A stretch of DNA of 64,000 nt from Pinus tabuliformis (Eukaryota; Streptophyta; Pinopsida; Pinales; Pinaceae): NCBI GenBank assembly GCA_031772625.1, contig CM062813.1, positions 768,862,720 to 768,926,719 on the forward strand, in the 5' to 3' direction. Below are positions 33,896 through 43,916 of the stretch, one piece after another (position 1 is the first letter of the stretch; each line of letters opens with the position of its first letter). Made by a program: the position numbers and the translations under genes. The notes beneath the pieces were generated by a model that was not told the origin of the DNA, ran no database searches, and saw only the letters and a program-made list of their open reading frames with translations.

Positions 33896-34419
33896 TCATC
33901 GGGCCGAGGTTGTGAAAATAGTCAAAGGTTCTCCCACTCCTGCTGTGTTAAAAAATCCATTTCCAGAGCAGGAGAATAAGATGATAGGTTCTTCCTCGAA
34001 TGCCAGGGAAGAACCCATTTTGATGATGTCTCATGTGAGGATTGCGACTCGATCACAAGATTATGGTAGTAAGAATCCTGTTGATGGTAAGGAAGCAGAA
34101 TCTTCTCATTCTATTCCATCAACCTCAGCTCCTGGTTCCGATCCACTACAGATCGAGAAACCTAACCCGGATCTAGTAATCAAACCGCCCACCAAGGGTG
34201 TACTTCGAAGGTCTGCTTTCAATCCACATGCAAGAGCGGCCCAGAATTACAACATTGTTGAGGACTTAGCTGTTTCACCCTCAGCAATGTCGGCGTTAGA
34301 AGTGCTGCAATCATGCCCAGCACAGCGAAAATTACTTTTGTCGGCTATCGGAGCTGTTGATGTTCAGGACCCGAATCTAATAATCTTCGATCTAGAAAAT
34401 AGTACACCGCGTCTACCCC

Positions 34420-34810
34420 ATCAAATGGCTTTCCAAATTCCAGTGTTAGTCAAAAACAGGCCTATTCATCGGACTGTGATTGATGAGGGAGCTTCTACGT
34501 GTATTATGTCGATTCAATGTTGGAGATCGCTTGGTTCTCCTTCATTGAACCAATCCCCGACCATCCTTAAGGCCTTTGATGGCCGTGGGTTCCGTCCGTT
34601 TGGTATTCTACAGGAATTACCTATAGGGGTAGAAGGTAAAACCGTTAGTCTGGATGTGGAAGTGGTTGATGCCCCTCTAGACTACAATATTCTTTTGGGT
34701 CGAAGTTGGTCATATGCTATGACAGCAGTCGTTTCATCGGTCTTCAGAGCAATAAAGTTTCGATATAACCATAAGATCGTGACCATTGATCAACTGTCAT
34801 ACTTTTCATC
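34420..34810 (+). pseudogene. Element C aspartic protease
   Basis: The active site is VIDEGASTCIM (Asp near 34482), with Glu where most retroviral-type proteases have Ser or Thr. The second half reads DYNILLGRSWSYAM and FRYNHKIVTIDQLSYF. Elements A and B carry the same IDEGAS form. The protease would process the polyprotein. It lies in the open frame 33357-36917 without a stop. Confidence 0.88.
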
Positions 34811-35589
34811 CGGCCCAGCCTCTTCAGAGAGTATCCAGCATGTCGGTAAGACGCCAATCCCTTATAGGGACGTTGGTGTAGGTTTAGTTAAAGATTCTGG
34901 TTTACTGGGAACTTTTCCTTTCCCTCCAATCAACGCAGACCCTTCATTTGCATCAATTCATATGATTACATCAGAAAACATAATTTTTGATGATCCTTGG
35001 ATCGTCCCATCTGAATCTGAGATAGACTCATTCAGTGATGCTATGCCTTTGAGTCCATATGAAATTGCTTATGAAGCTGTCATGTCTTTTACCGACTCGC
35101 GTTCAACCGAAATCGACCAAATGAATGTGGTCAGTGAACAATCACTTTTCACATCAACCTTAGAAAGGCTAGCGTTTCCCGAAGTCGTGTCATCTGACGA
35201 ACAACTTCGCGAAATCCTCAGTGTAGACGATCTACCATGGGAAGATCTCCATCACAGATCTTCGTTTTTACCTAAGGATGATGCTTTTGAAAATGATTTT
35301 TCATCTATATTTACCGCTGAATATGTCAAAGATGCTCAGGATCCAATGAAACATTATGATTCAGAGTTGAATTTGGGGAATATTTCTCGTACTATTCCCA
35401 TTGATATTTCAGTGAAGCCCGAAATTGAGGAGAACATTCATATAGGTGCCGCGTGTATAGAAGATGAAATCCAAACTTACAAGGCCCTATTCCAAGAATT
35501 CCGCGATGTGTTTGCCTGGTCTTACGAGGAAATGCCAGGAATCGACCCTGCCATTGTTGTTCATGAAATCAAGACCTACCCGGATGCTA

Positions 35590-36200
35590 AACCCGTCCGG
35601 CAACGGTTGCGTCAGATTCACCCTCGGAAAGCGGCTGCGATTAAAGCAGAAGTCGAGAAGCTGTTGAAAGCAGGTTTCATTTATCCGATCTCGTTAACGG
35701 ATTGGGTATCGAATATTGTTCCGGTCAACAAGAAACAAGGAACAATAAGAATCTGTATCGATTATAGGGATATAAATCGAGCTTGTCCAAAAGACAACTA
35801 TCCTACGCCTTATATCGATCAAATTATTGATGATTGTGCCAGAAGTGAAATTTTTTCCTTTATGGATGGATTTTCGGGCTATAATCAAATCAATATTCTA
35901 CCTGCCGATCAACCAAAAACGGCATTCATTTGTCCATGGGGTACGTTTGCTTATTGTAAATTACCTTTTGGGCTTAAGAATGCCGGGGCCACTTTTCAAC
36001 GGGCAATGTCTTATGCATTTCATGACATCAAGCACATTGTGCAACCGTACCTCGATGATTTGCCTGCTCATTCTTTACATCGAGTTGATCACCTTGTCCA
36101 CTTACGAGCAATCTTCATGAGGTGTAGGCATTATCGAATTCGGTTGAATCCCCACAAGTGTGTTTTCTGTATAGAGACGGGTCGATTGCTGGGATTTGTT
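35590..36200 (+). pseudogene. Element C reverse transcriptase
   Basis: KLLKAGFIYPISLTDWVS, IRICIDYRDINRACPKDNYP and FSFMDGFSGYNQI (first catalytic Asp) lead to VQPYLDDLPAHS with YLDD at 36048-36059. This is a plant Ty3/gypsy RT of the Tat type. The domain is fully open within 33357-36917. Between protease and RT lies a long linker of about 250 residues with acidic segments. Confidence 0.92.
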
Positions 36201-36439
36201 GTTTCAAAAGCCGGCATTCGCGTCGATCCCTCGAAGGTCGAAGCTATCATCAAATTGCCTCCACCTTCGAGTTTGCGCCAACTCCAAAGTTTGCAAGGGA
36301 AAGCGAACTTTTTACGCCGATTCATTCCAAATTACGCCGAGGTCACTAAAGGTTTTACACGGTTGTTGAAACAGAACGCTCAATTCTTTTGGGACGAGAT
36401 TGCCCAACAATCTTTTGATGCACTTAAACACGCGTTGAC

Positions 36440-36835
36440 CCATGCACCATTGCTGCATCCTCCCAACTACAGCCAGGACTACTTCTTATACCTCGCAGCT
36501 TCGCATTCCACTATTGGAATGGTGTTAGTTCAAGAAGATGAATTCGGAGCGGAACATGTGATATATTATCTTAGTAGGACCTTAAATCCCACCGAGCTAA
36601 AATATTCGCATGTGGAGAAATTGGCCCTGGCAGCCGTTCAAGTTGTCCAGCGTTTTCGTCACTACATTCTTCTCCGTAAAACTACAGTCGTTTCGGATTG
36701 CAACCCTATGATTTACATTTTGACAAAACAATTGCTAGGGGGCAAGTACTCTAAATGGATCGTTATCCTGCAAGAGTTCGACTTGGAGTTCGAGAAGTCC
36801 AAGTCTAAGAAATCCTTGGTTTTTGCGGAATTGAT
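36440..36835 (+). pseudogene. Element C original RNase H, catalytic Asp changed
   Basis: The domain follows RT (DYFLYLAASHSTIGMVLVQED, YSHVEKLALAAVQVVQRFRHYI, VVSDCNPMIYIL). The first catalytic Asp, which normally stands in the DASD motif, is Ala (YLAAS, about 36489). Loss of this residue is a known trend in Tat elements that carry a second, archaeal-type RNase H. The frame is shifted by a one-base deletion near 36837, at the boundary to integrase. Confidence 0.8.
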
Positions 36836-38167
36836 GTGTGTTTCCCTCGTGCTGACACAGAGACTGTGGCAGAGGAGTCCATTGTGGACGAATCTTTGTT
36901 TCTTATCAGTACTTTAGATCCGTGGTACGGGGATATAATCATCTATCTCCAAACCCAAACCTTTCGGCCTGAAGCTTCAAAGGTGGAACGTCGAGAAATT
37001 CGGTTTCAATCCCAGCAATACAAAATTATTGGAGATAAACTTTATCGCCGGAGGGCAGACTTAGTTTTTCGGCGTTGTTTAACTCACGAAGAGGCTGAAA
37101 GGGTTTTGAATGATTGTCACTCTGGAGCATGTGGCGGTCATATGTCTGGGTGTGCCACAGCTCAAAAGGTGTTGCGCGCTGGCTACTTCTGGCCATCTAT
37201 GTTTAAATATTGTATCATTGCAGTCAGCAAATGCCACAACTGCCAAGTGTTTGATCGAAAGATGCGCGCACCACCTGCTCCTCTCCACCCTATAATTGCC
37301 GTTGGTCCATTCGCCAAATGGGGTATCGATTTTATTACTTGTAACCCTCACTCGGTCGGGGGGCATGCGTATATCATCCTCGCGGTCGATTATTTTACTA
37401 AATGGGCCGAGGCGATGCCTACATTCGACGCAAGCGGAAAAACAGCTGCAGTTTTCGTATTCAATCATATTATAACTAGGTTTGGTGTCCCACAAGCAAT
37501 CATTACTGACCATGGGAGCCATTTTTGAAACATCATGATGACTGAGCTTACAAGCTAGCTTGGTTTGCGCCACGATAGCTCTACTCCTTATTATCCGCAA
37601 GCCAACGGTTTGGTTGAGTCTATCAACAAAGTTCTAGTTATCATGATCCGACGAACCATTGGTATTCATCGGTCGAATTGGCACAACATGTTATTTTCAG
37701 AGCTATGGGCATACCGAACCTCAATGAAAACTTCAACAGGGTTCACTCCTTTCCAGCTAGTTTATGGCTTGGAAGCTATGTTACCCATTGAATGCGAAAT
37801 CCCATCGCTTCAAATGGCTGTCGAATTACTTCCAGCTACTTCCAAAGAGGAGAAACGTTTATTATACTTAGCTAAATTAGATGAGACTCGACGTGACGCT
37901 GCATTGGCAATCGAGACTCACGCGAAGCGAATGAAAGCTCAGTATGATAGAAATGTTACCCCTCGAAGTTTTTCAGAGGGAGACCTAGTGCTATTATATG
38001 ATCAAGCTAACGATAAGCTAGGTGCGGGAAAATTCATTCCTATGTGGCATGGACCCTACATTGTAAAGCGAAAGCTAGCAAAAGGGGCTTATGAGCTGGT
38101 AGATTTTGATGGGGACTCTTTGGGTAAACCCAGAAATGGACTTTACCTAAAGAGGTATTATGCTTAA
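36836..38167 (+). pseudogene. Element C integrase (two stops)
   Basis: An H2C2 zinc domain (HSGACGGHMSGC with His at 37118, CHNC near 37230) leads to the core with WGIDFI (Asp 37328), IITDHGSHF (Asp 37508) and NGLVESINK (Glu 37616), so the DDE triad is complete. TGA 37526-37528 and TAG 37556-37558 interrupt it between the second Asp and the Glu. The C-terminal domain reads WHGPYIVKRKL and ends KRYYA with TAA at 38165. It joins the RT frame by a one-base shift. Confidence 0.9.
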
Positions 38168-38309
38168 ATGGTGGGTATGGAGAATTTTTAGTTAGGTTAA
38201 GTTTTCTTTCTAGCTAGTGTGTTTGTTAGCTTAGTTAGTGTGCTTAGCTTAGAGAGTGTGTTTTTCGTCGTTATTCTGGCTTATCTTAGTTTTACTCTTG
38301 ATATTGCAG

Positions 38310-38729
38310 ATGTCGACGCCTCTCCAAACATACATCGGGTTTGCTGATGGTGCTTGTCGTAGTACACGGAATATCTCTTCCTCAGCTTGGGTTATCTATT
38401 CGCCCTCTGACGAGTTAGTTTCTATGCATGGGGTAAGCCTCGGTCAAACAACGAACAACATTGCAGAATACAGTGCAGTGGTTGAATTATTATCCGAATC
38501 TATTTCATTTGGAATTCGACGTTTGATAGTGAGGTTAGATTCTGAACTTGTTGTATTACAGCTTAATAGAGTATATGCCATTAGAAATCCTGTGTTATTA
38601 AGGTTGTTTTTGAGAGTGCGTCTCTTGGAACGTGAATTTGATTACATTGAATATCAGCATCTTCCAAGGTCTTTAAATACATTAGCAGATGCAATTGCTT
38701 CTCGAATGTTGGACAGACATTTACGATAA
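38310..38729 (+). CDS. Archaeal-type RNase H (aRNH) of element C
   Basis: An intact frame of 139 codons from ATG 38310, downstream of integrase. The catalytic acids are in IGFADGACR (Asp), TTNNIAEYSAV (Glu), VRLDSELV (Asp) and LADAIAS (Asp), so all four are present. The fold type (TNN-AEY, then LDSELV) is that of archaeal or plant RNase HI as acquired by Tat elements. It could supply the RNase H activity that the original domain has lost. The ATG is directly preceded by a T-rich tract and TTGCAG, which looks like a splice acceptor, so production from a spliced RNA is possible but unproven. Confidence 0.85.
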   Translation: MSTPLQTYIGFADGACRSTRNISSSAWVIYSPSDELVSMHGVSLGQTTNNIAEYSAVVELLSESISFGIRRLIVRLDSELVVLQLNRVYAIRNPVLLRLFLRVRLLEREFDYIEYQHLPRSLNTLADAIASRMLDRHLR

Positions 38730-39030
38730 TCATGCAAGTAAATTTAAAAACATTTCATCACATATGTTAAACAAGATAAGCCGGTAATAGTGATATATAT
38801 ATATATAGATAGGAGTGTGTCAAAAAATATACATCGTCTTCGATCATAGGTTGAAAAACACCTTATGATCGGCAAAAATGATAAGTACAAAAAAGCCAAA
38901 AATGTCACATGTGTCTACAAAAGTGACTAGTCAATCACTGGTGGTGCTCCCTATACGACACCACTGCACGGGCTACCTTACAAAAAAATCTCCTAAACGG
39001 CCCAGGGACTGTGACTACATAGCGCTGAAG
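38730..39030. other. Spacer between aRNH and antisense gene
   Basis: About 300 bp noncoding, with a short (AT)n run at 38793-38806. It holds the 3' ends of two convergent reading frames. Confidence 0.6.
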
Positions 39031-40153
39031 TCAGATAGGAATATCATCTATGGTAGTCTCAGGTATATCCACCGTCAGACGCTCTAGATCCTGCTCCAAC
39101 TCAGCTAGTGACTCTGCAGCCGCGTCCTGTGGAGCTGGTACCGGTGCAACTGGATGTCTCCTCTCAAAAGGCCGGAGGTTGGCTGGCCGCCGTGGACCAA
39201 CATCTGCGTTTTGAAAATTTTTACTATCATTTTTGAGACGATATATATAAAAAACAAAAAAAATACATAATTTGAAAACATGTGAAAAATAAAGTACCTC
39301 TGTCATCCCATTGTTCTCCCTGTGGAAGAACCATGTCCGGATCACCTCGAAAATTTACTCCGGCATACGGAAAGTCCTGGATCGAAAAAACCTGGTCCTC
39401 TAACCAGTGAAAATAACTATCAGGGAATCGAACAACTGCCGTGCCCTCATCAGGATGCCGGGCCATCACCGTAACCCATCGTATCAGCTTTGGCTCCCGA
39501 GGACCCAAGACTTCAACAGTGAGTTGCTGAGGGATCACCATCGGAACTCTCTCTAAGCCAAAGCTCACAACTAGAGGCCCATATCCAAAGGTCTTCAGTT
39601 GTCCGTTCTTTGCCCTAGTTAGTTGGCCCTTCATATTGGCCGACACAGCTTCACACCAGTTGAAAATGGTGCCTTGGAAACAGTCAATCGCCATCCGCAT
39701 TTGGGACCCGGTGGCAATATGTAAAGCGGCTGTGCCGCAAATTCTGGTAACCGTGAAAGCTATAACCTTGAGTTCACGCAGAGAGATGTGTTTGATTTCT
39801 ACACCTTTCGCATGGTGTGCATTGGGTGTGCACCAATCTGCCCGGAGACTAGCAAGGGATTGGCCACCCGACCTAGTCCCGGCTAGATTGAGTTGCTCGC
39901 CTCTATTTGGCAAGCCAGTGTGAAAGTATATGTCAGAGGGCTCTATCTCAAGCTGGTGCCCTCCGATGTAAAAGCATTGCTCATGAATGTTCCATCTCTC
40001 AACCAACCACTCCAAGAATCTCACCTGAGCCCTCATGCCAGGTATGGCCCAGTATTTATATAGTCCGCAAGCTTTTAGGGCATCAATGGAATGTTGATGA
40101 TTAATTGCGGCTAAATCAACGTCCTCGTGCTCTCTTTCTCTCCAATCCAACAT
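39031..40153 (-). CDS. Antisense plant-mobile-domain gene of element C, two exons
   Basis: On the minus strand, exon 1 runs from ATG at 40153 to 39298 and exon 2 from 39203 to a TGA at 39031. The 94-bp intron 39204-39297 begins GTACTT and ends CGCAG, and its removal keeps the frame (G plus AT makes Asp). The total is 1029 nt, 342 residues, with no internal stop. The protein has the plant mobile domain (aminotransferase-like) pattern: GLYKYWAIPG, FLEWLVERWN, CFYIGGHQLEIEPSDIYFHTGLP. Antisense ORFs with this domain are known from 3' regions of Tat-lineage elements. Function is unknown. It is intact in a copy whose pol is broken. Confidence 0.82.
39204..39297 (-). other. Intron of the antisense gene
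   Basis: GT at 39297-39296 and AG at 39205-39204 (minus strand), T-rich body, 94 bp. Both short extensions past the splice sites would break the reading frame or add low-complexity peptide, and joining gives a continuous frame. Confidence 0.75.
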
Positions 40154-40312
40154 GGTGAGTACCCTACACACCAAGAAACAATGATTAGAATTGATTTGGG
40201 GAAATTTAAATGGTTGATGGTGGAGTTTGGAGTTTCAAATTCCGCCTTTCGCGGGGGACGCACCCCACGTTTAGGACATAGAGCGTCGGGACGCAGCTAG
40301 CCTGAAGGTGGG
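40154..40312 (-). promoter_or_regulatory. Possible upstream region of the antisense gene
   Basis: Short noncoding stretch upstream of the minus-strand ATG, ending at a GC-rich hairpin. No clear TATA box is visible. A TTGTTTCTTGGTGTGTAG tract just before the ATG could also be a 3' splice site of a leader intron. Confidence 0.3.
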
Positions 40313-40361
40313 CTGCGTCCCCCGACCTTTTTCCTGTACAGGAAAAAGTCGGGGGACGCAG
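40313..40361. repeat. 49-bp GC-rich near-perfect inverted repeat
   Basis: The left arm CTGCGTCCCCCGAC-C-TTTTTCCTG and the right arm CAGGAAAAAGTCGGGGGACG plus CAG pair over 23 bases with one bulged C and a TA loop. Similar GCGTCC/GGACGC words stand around it (40250-40400). The arms are too perfect for chance. Confidence 0.93.
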
Positions 40362-40803
40362 GTCACCCTAAGGGCACCTGCGTACCCCGCAGAGCCAACT
40401 TTGAAACCCAAAGCCCCCCAAAAATAAAAACTAAAACCTAAAACAAACTTTTAATCGGACAAAATTGAAGAGGGGGATGTTGTGTAATACCTGGAAGAGA
40501 CGGCGTTCGATTCTGACGGTCGGATTTTCCGCAGCGACCACGGGAAGTTTCTTGCCAAAAGCCCTTTTTTCAACCTCAACAGTAAAATGGTAAAAATGAC
40601 ATGGTAAAAAGTCTTTTTATAGGTTTTTTGGATGAATGGATTCTAGGTTTGTTCATTTTTCACCATGGAAGGATATTTTTCAATGTATTTTTGCCTATCT
40701 TAAACAGGTATGAGTAATGTGTCGTTTTTGTGCAGGACAAAGGGATTTAGAGGGAACATTGTCATTTTTCACGAACCAAAATATCAGAGTCATCTTTTAA
40801 GCC
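40362..40803 (+). other. Noncoding 3' region of element C, first part
   Basis: No protein-like frame. It leads to the hairpin array. Confidence 0.5.
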
Positions 40804-41199
40804 CTTTTCTGACTCCTAAAAATATTAAAAGATTGCCGAGCGTTTCTTTTACACTCGTTAAAACGGAATTAAAAGACGGTCCCCTTATAGCTCTTTTCTG
40901 ACCGTAAAATCAGGAAAAGATTGCCGGGTTTTTGTTGTTTCAAACTCGATACGGAAATAAAACGACGTGTCTTTGATCGCTTTTTACTTTTCAGGTCAGT
41001 GACACTAATTATGAAAGTACTCCTTGGTCGCAAGATCAAGCAGTTCCCCCAGGTATTATTTTATACTTTTTCGGGCTTGAGGGACACAAATCTACGAAAA
41101 AGTTCAACTTGGAGTCTTCTTAAGTTTTTCAGACTCTCCAAAATTGAAAAACACCGAGTTTCTCCTATACTGGACTCGTTAAACATTTCACAGTAAAGG
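40804..41199 (+). ncRNA. Hairpin array in element C 3' block
   Basis: Hairpins: 40804-40831 (CTTTT/AAAAG), 40845-40876 (TCTTTTA/TAAAAGA, loop CACTCGTTAAAACGGAAT), 40893-40919 (CTTTTCTGA/TCAGGAAAAG, one bulge), 41066-41102 (CTTTTTCG/CGAAAAAG), 41124-41152 (GTTTTTCA/TGAAAAAC, loop GACTCTCCAAAAT) and 41164-41199 (CCTATACTG/CAGTAAAGG, one mismatch, loop GACTCGTTAAACATTTCA). The last three correspond in order to hairpins in A and B, but their stem sequences differ with paired changes. Confidence 0.62.
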
Positions 41200-42380
41200 A
41201 CCTGTTTAATTACAAACAGGAACGAACCACTCCTTCCTAGGGTTCAAATCAAAACTAGGTTGGACTCGTCCGAAGGATGAGCTTATAATCAAGCATATGT
41301 TATCCTCCTCAAGCTTGTTAAAAAATAAAGAGGTACTTGCCAGAAATGGTGGGGGAAAAGAGAGAAGAACGAGCCTATTTGTTATCTTTTGTCTTAGAAG
41401 AAACTTTATTACCACTCTTGGACACGACACTTTTCATTCACCTGGGTTGGGAAATCCTTTACCTCACAGTTGATCAAAACCACTTTGAAAGTCTTCAGCC
41501 GGGTTCCGGGGATTAACTTTGAGTTATTCATCACCAAACCATCTGTCGTGTCGTTATGTGTTCAAGAGGTCTGCAAGCAAAACTTTCATCTGCAAAATAC
41601 TTGTCATCCATTTGACCATCCCTGAGTCAGTCCTTACAGCAACAGTTCTTCAACTTGAACAATGATTTCGTGTTGTGGGCTTGCCTGCAATGGGTCACTT
41701 TCTATCGACATCAGCACATTATCTAGAGAGATGACTTAGAAATTGTCAGTACCTTGAAGTCTGCATGCATCAATGGTAGGTTTCTCGCCTTTGACGTCAG
41801 TTTACATCATTGACTTTCGATAGAAGGATTCCGTGAAATGTTCGACATCAACTCATTCATTCACATCTCATGGATTGTACTGGGTACTTTGAGAACCATT
41901 GACATTACTGGTGGTCTCTCTCACACTTGTTAACAGTTTACACCATTGACTGGTAATCAAGTGGTTTCTACCATGTTCGACATCAACTCATTTATTCACA
42001 TGGCTAGAATCGTACCAATTCGAGAAGTAGAAATGAAGACCCTGGATCTAATTTCCACCATCCAGGCTGCGAGGAGTTTTGTATTCATTATCTAAGTAGA
42101 CTAATCATAAACAGATGGCTGCGCCCATACTGTGTCTACAAAAGTCTATAATTATGATGTACTACAAGATCATTCCTGTATCAGAGTAGTTAGTCTGTTA
42201 GTTAAAGTTTTGATCTGAGTATGGGAATGCCTACCTCAGTGATGATATAATCTTATACATGTATTTTGTGTTGAAAATTGAAGGTTCTGACCAGGCTCTC
42301 CACGAGATAATCCTTGAAATGATAAAGCGCTTCACCCTTCCTAGATGATACAAAACCCTAATCTATTACAGGCTTCGCAC
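41200..42380 (+). other. Conserved 3' noncoding region of element C
   Basis: Homologous to the 3' regions of A and B (for example CATATGTTATCCTCCTCAAG at 41295, CATCCAGGCTGCGA near 42059, GAGTATGGGAATGCC near 42217). No protein-like frame. Confidence 0.7.
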
Positions 42381-42394
42381 TTTAGGGGGCAATC
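42381..42394 (+). other. Polypurine tract of element C
   Basis: TTTAGGGGGCAATC directly before the 3' LTR. Element B has TTTAGGGGGCAAC and element A has a TTTGGGGGGCAAT counterpart. Confidence 0.8.
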
Positions 42395-43073
42395 TGTTAC
42401 ACTAAAAAATGTCACCATGACTATTTACAGTTAGTATGGCTCTATCAACAGTCATGCTACCCTCTTAGGCAAGTCTTATACCTTTTCTCTCCATGTCAAA
42501 CTCCAAAAAGAGAGAAAGTCTTTATAAATGTATTTATCTCTGGGTACGCACCCAATGTTCACAAAAGCTGCATCTTTGGACACTCTGTATGCAAAGGGGC
42601 AGGTGCGTCCCCCTGTAAAGGTCAAAATGCGCAAGTTTCATCTTTAAAAAGTTACTTGTGGTCATTTCTAGAGCATTCTAGAAGGTTGTTCGACGTGTAT
42701 TGAGCGCCTCCAGATGGTTCATGCACTCCTACCAAAGAGGAACTTATCCCATCAATGAGGGAGCTATCCCATCCAAAGAGGGGATTATCCCATTGATGGT
42801 GGACCTGATTAACTTCCTCTTGAACACTATAAATACAGGCATTGGGCCAGAAGGAGGGGAGGTTGGAAGCTATACATTTCTAAGGGTAAATGCTGCAGGA
42901 ATTAGGACTCCCATTTAGAAGCTTGTGAGGAGAGATTGCCATCTTTGCTTGTTCTATTTGGAAGTGGGTGAGCTTCGTCAAAGTAAAGGAGAACTCTTGA
43001 TGGACCCTGGGAGGGACTTGCACAACACCAAGGCTCAGGTTGTATTTGTTCCTTTTGTTACCTATTAATGCAA

Positions 43074-43095
43074 ATGAGTCCATTCTTTTAAATAA
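43074..43095. repeat. Target duplication of the Penelope-like insertion, left copy
   Basis: 22 bases starting ATGAGTCCATTCTT match 43569-43590 with two mismatches. The uninterrupted site is seen in the 5' LTR near 28636. Confidence 0.85.
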
Positions 43096-43118
43096 TTGAC
43101 CGGAGAATCCACAGTTTT

Positions 43119-43180
43119 ATCATTTTTGGATCGACGTTTCGAATCCCAAGTGGGATCCATCTTCAGGATGAGAGAATGAT
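43119..43180 (-). ncRNA. Hammerhead ribozyme
   Basis: Minus-strand core: CUGAAGA at 43166-43160, stem II GGAUCCC/GGGAUUC (43158-43152, 43147-43141, with one G-U pair and loop ACUU), GAAA at 43140-43137 and GUC at 43135-43133. Cleavage would fall between 43133 and 43132. Stem I has an inner part AUC/GAU next to the core and an outer part AUCAUU/AAUGAU (43180-43175, 43124-43119) separated by an internal loop. Stem III is minimal (about one C-G pair), as in Penelope-like hammerheads that act as dimers. One extra U stands between CUGAAGA and stem II. Confidence 0.75.
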
Positions 43181-43254
43181 GATGATAGAAGAGCAGCGGA
43201 GAGGTAATAAATAGTGATGAGGATGAAACGATTATGAAAACAAACAAGTCGGCT

Positions 43255-43567
43255 GAATTAATAACTTTATTATTTTTATTTTTATTTAATTTTAATTTTT
43301 AATTTTTATAATATGTTAAAAATTTTTAAAAATATTTATTTTGATATGATAATTAATATTAATCTTAATAAGAAAATAATAACCAAATAATTTAATTAAA
43401 TTATTAATAATATTAATAATACTAATTAATTATATTATTAATATTAATTAAATTGATTATAATAATATTAATATTATTATATTAATTAATTAATTAATAA
43501 TAATTATATTAATAATATTAATTATTGTTATTAATTAATTATATTAATTATTTATTGTTTTTGAATA
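43255..43567. repeat. AT-only low-complexity tract
   Basis: About 310 bp with only scattered C or G, rich in TTAAT and ATTAATTA words able to form many cruciforms. It lies inside the Penelope-like insertion at its right edge. Confidence 0.9.
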
Positions 43568-43568
43568 T

Positions 43569-43590
43569 ATGAGTCCATTCTTCTCAATAA
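43569..43590. repeat. Target duplication of the Penelope-like insertion, right copy
   Basis: Partner of 43074-43095. It continues into normal LTR sequence. Confidence 0.85.
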
Positions 43591-43911
43591 CTTGTTATTT
43601 ATGAGTTGTTTCATGTACTCCTTGGTCTATGTGTTAAATATGTTTTATTCTATGAGATTTTCAAGTGCTATTTAATCATTTGATTGTTAGTGGATGCAGG
43701 TTTCAAAGTGAAGGAGGAGCTCATCCGGATCAGCGGAGCTGGACTGCTACAACAGCGCTGGACTACAGGTAGGATCTAAACACTTGATTTCCCATATAGT
43801 AGATGCATGTTTAGAGAAGGATTGCTCTTTTTTGTCTTGTTTGTCACTAGAGAGTCTTAGGCTCCTAGGGAGGTTGGTTGTGTCCGCACAATCGACTCTT
43901 TCCACCTGACA

Positions 43912-43916
43912 CCCCT
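43912..43916. repeat. Target duplication of element C, right copy
   Basis: CCCCT, identical to 27960-27964. Confidence 0.92.

Larger units (their letters stand above)
43096..43568 (-). mobile_element. Penelope-like element fragment with hammerhead ribozyme
   Basis: A 473-bp insertion in the 3' LTR of C. The minus strand contains a hammerhead ribozyme, and the following GAAACGTCGATCC resembles the ends of Penelope-like retroelements, whose terminal repeats carry such ribozymes. No reverse transcriptase or GIY-YIG domain is present, so it is a strongly truncated copy. About 310 bp at the plus-strand right end are almost pure A and T. Penelope-like elements are known from conifers, where they are thought to have arrived from animals. 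Assignment rests on the ribozyme and target duplication, not on protein. Confidence 0.65.
27965..43911 (+). mobile_element. Element C: Tat-lineage gypsy with pol, second RNase H and antisense ORF
   Basis: A 15.9-kb unit with LTRs at 27965-28980 and 42395-43911 and a perfect 5-bp duplication. It encodes Gag, zinc knuckle, protease, RT, RNase H and integrase in order, then an archaeal-type RNase H, then an antisense gene with a plant mobile domain. Archaeal-type RNase H and antisense ORFs near the 3' end are known hallmarks of the plant Tat lineage. The gag-pol frame has five stops and at least two frameshifts, so this copy is probably not autonomous now. The LTRs differ by only about 2 percent apart from indels, so it is the youngest LTR element of the nest. 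Confidence 0.93.
42395..43911 (+). repeat. Element C 3' LTR with nested insertion
   Basis: Matches the 5' LTR. Length is 1517 bp because of a 495-bp insertion with its duplicated target, plus a 43-bp extra segment near 42644. Without the insertion it is about 1022 bp, against 1016 for the 5' LTR. Confidence 0.95.

Noticed and set aside
37079..37600. 173-codon minus-strand frame inside element C
   Set aside because: Shadow of the integrase core, whose H2C2 and DDE motifs are on the plus strand.
38150..38310. Intron that fuses integrase to aRNH
   Set aside because: A possible donor (GAG/GTATTATG near 38153) joined to the TTGCAG acceptor does not keep the aRNH frame, so I kept the separate ATG start. 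A different donor cannot be excluded.
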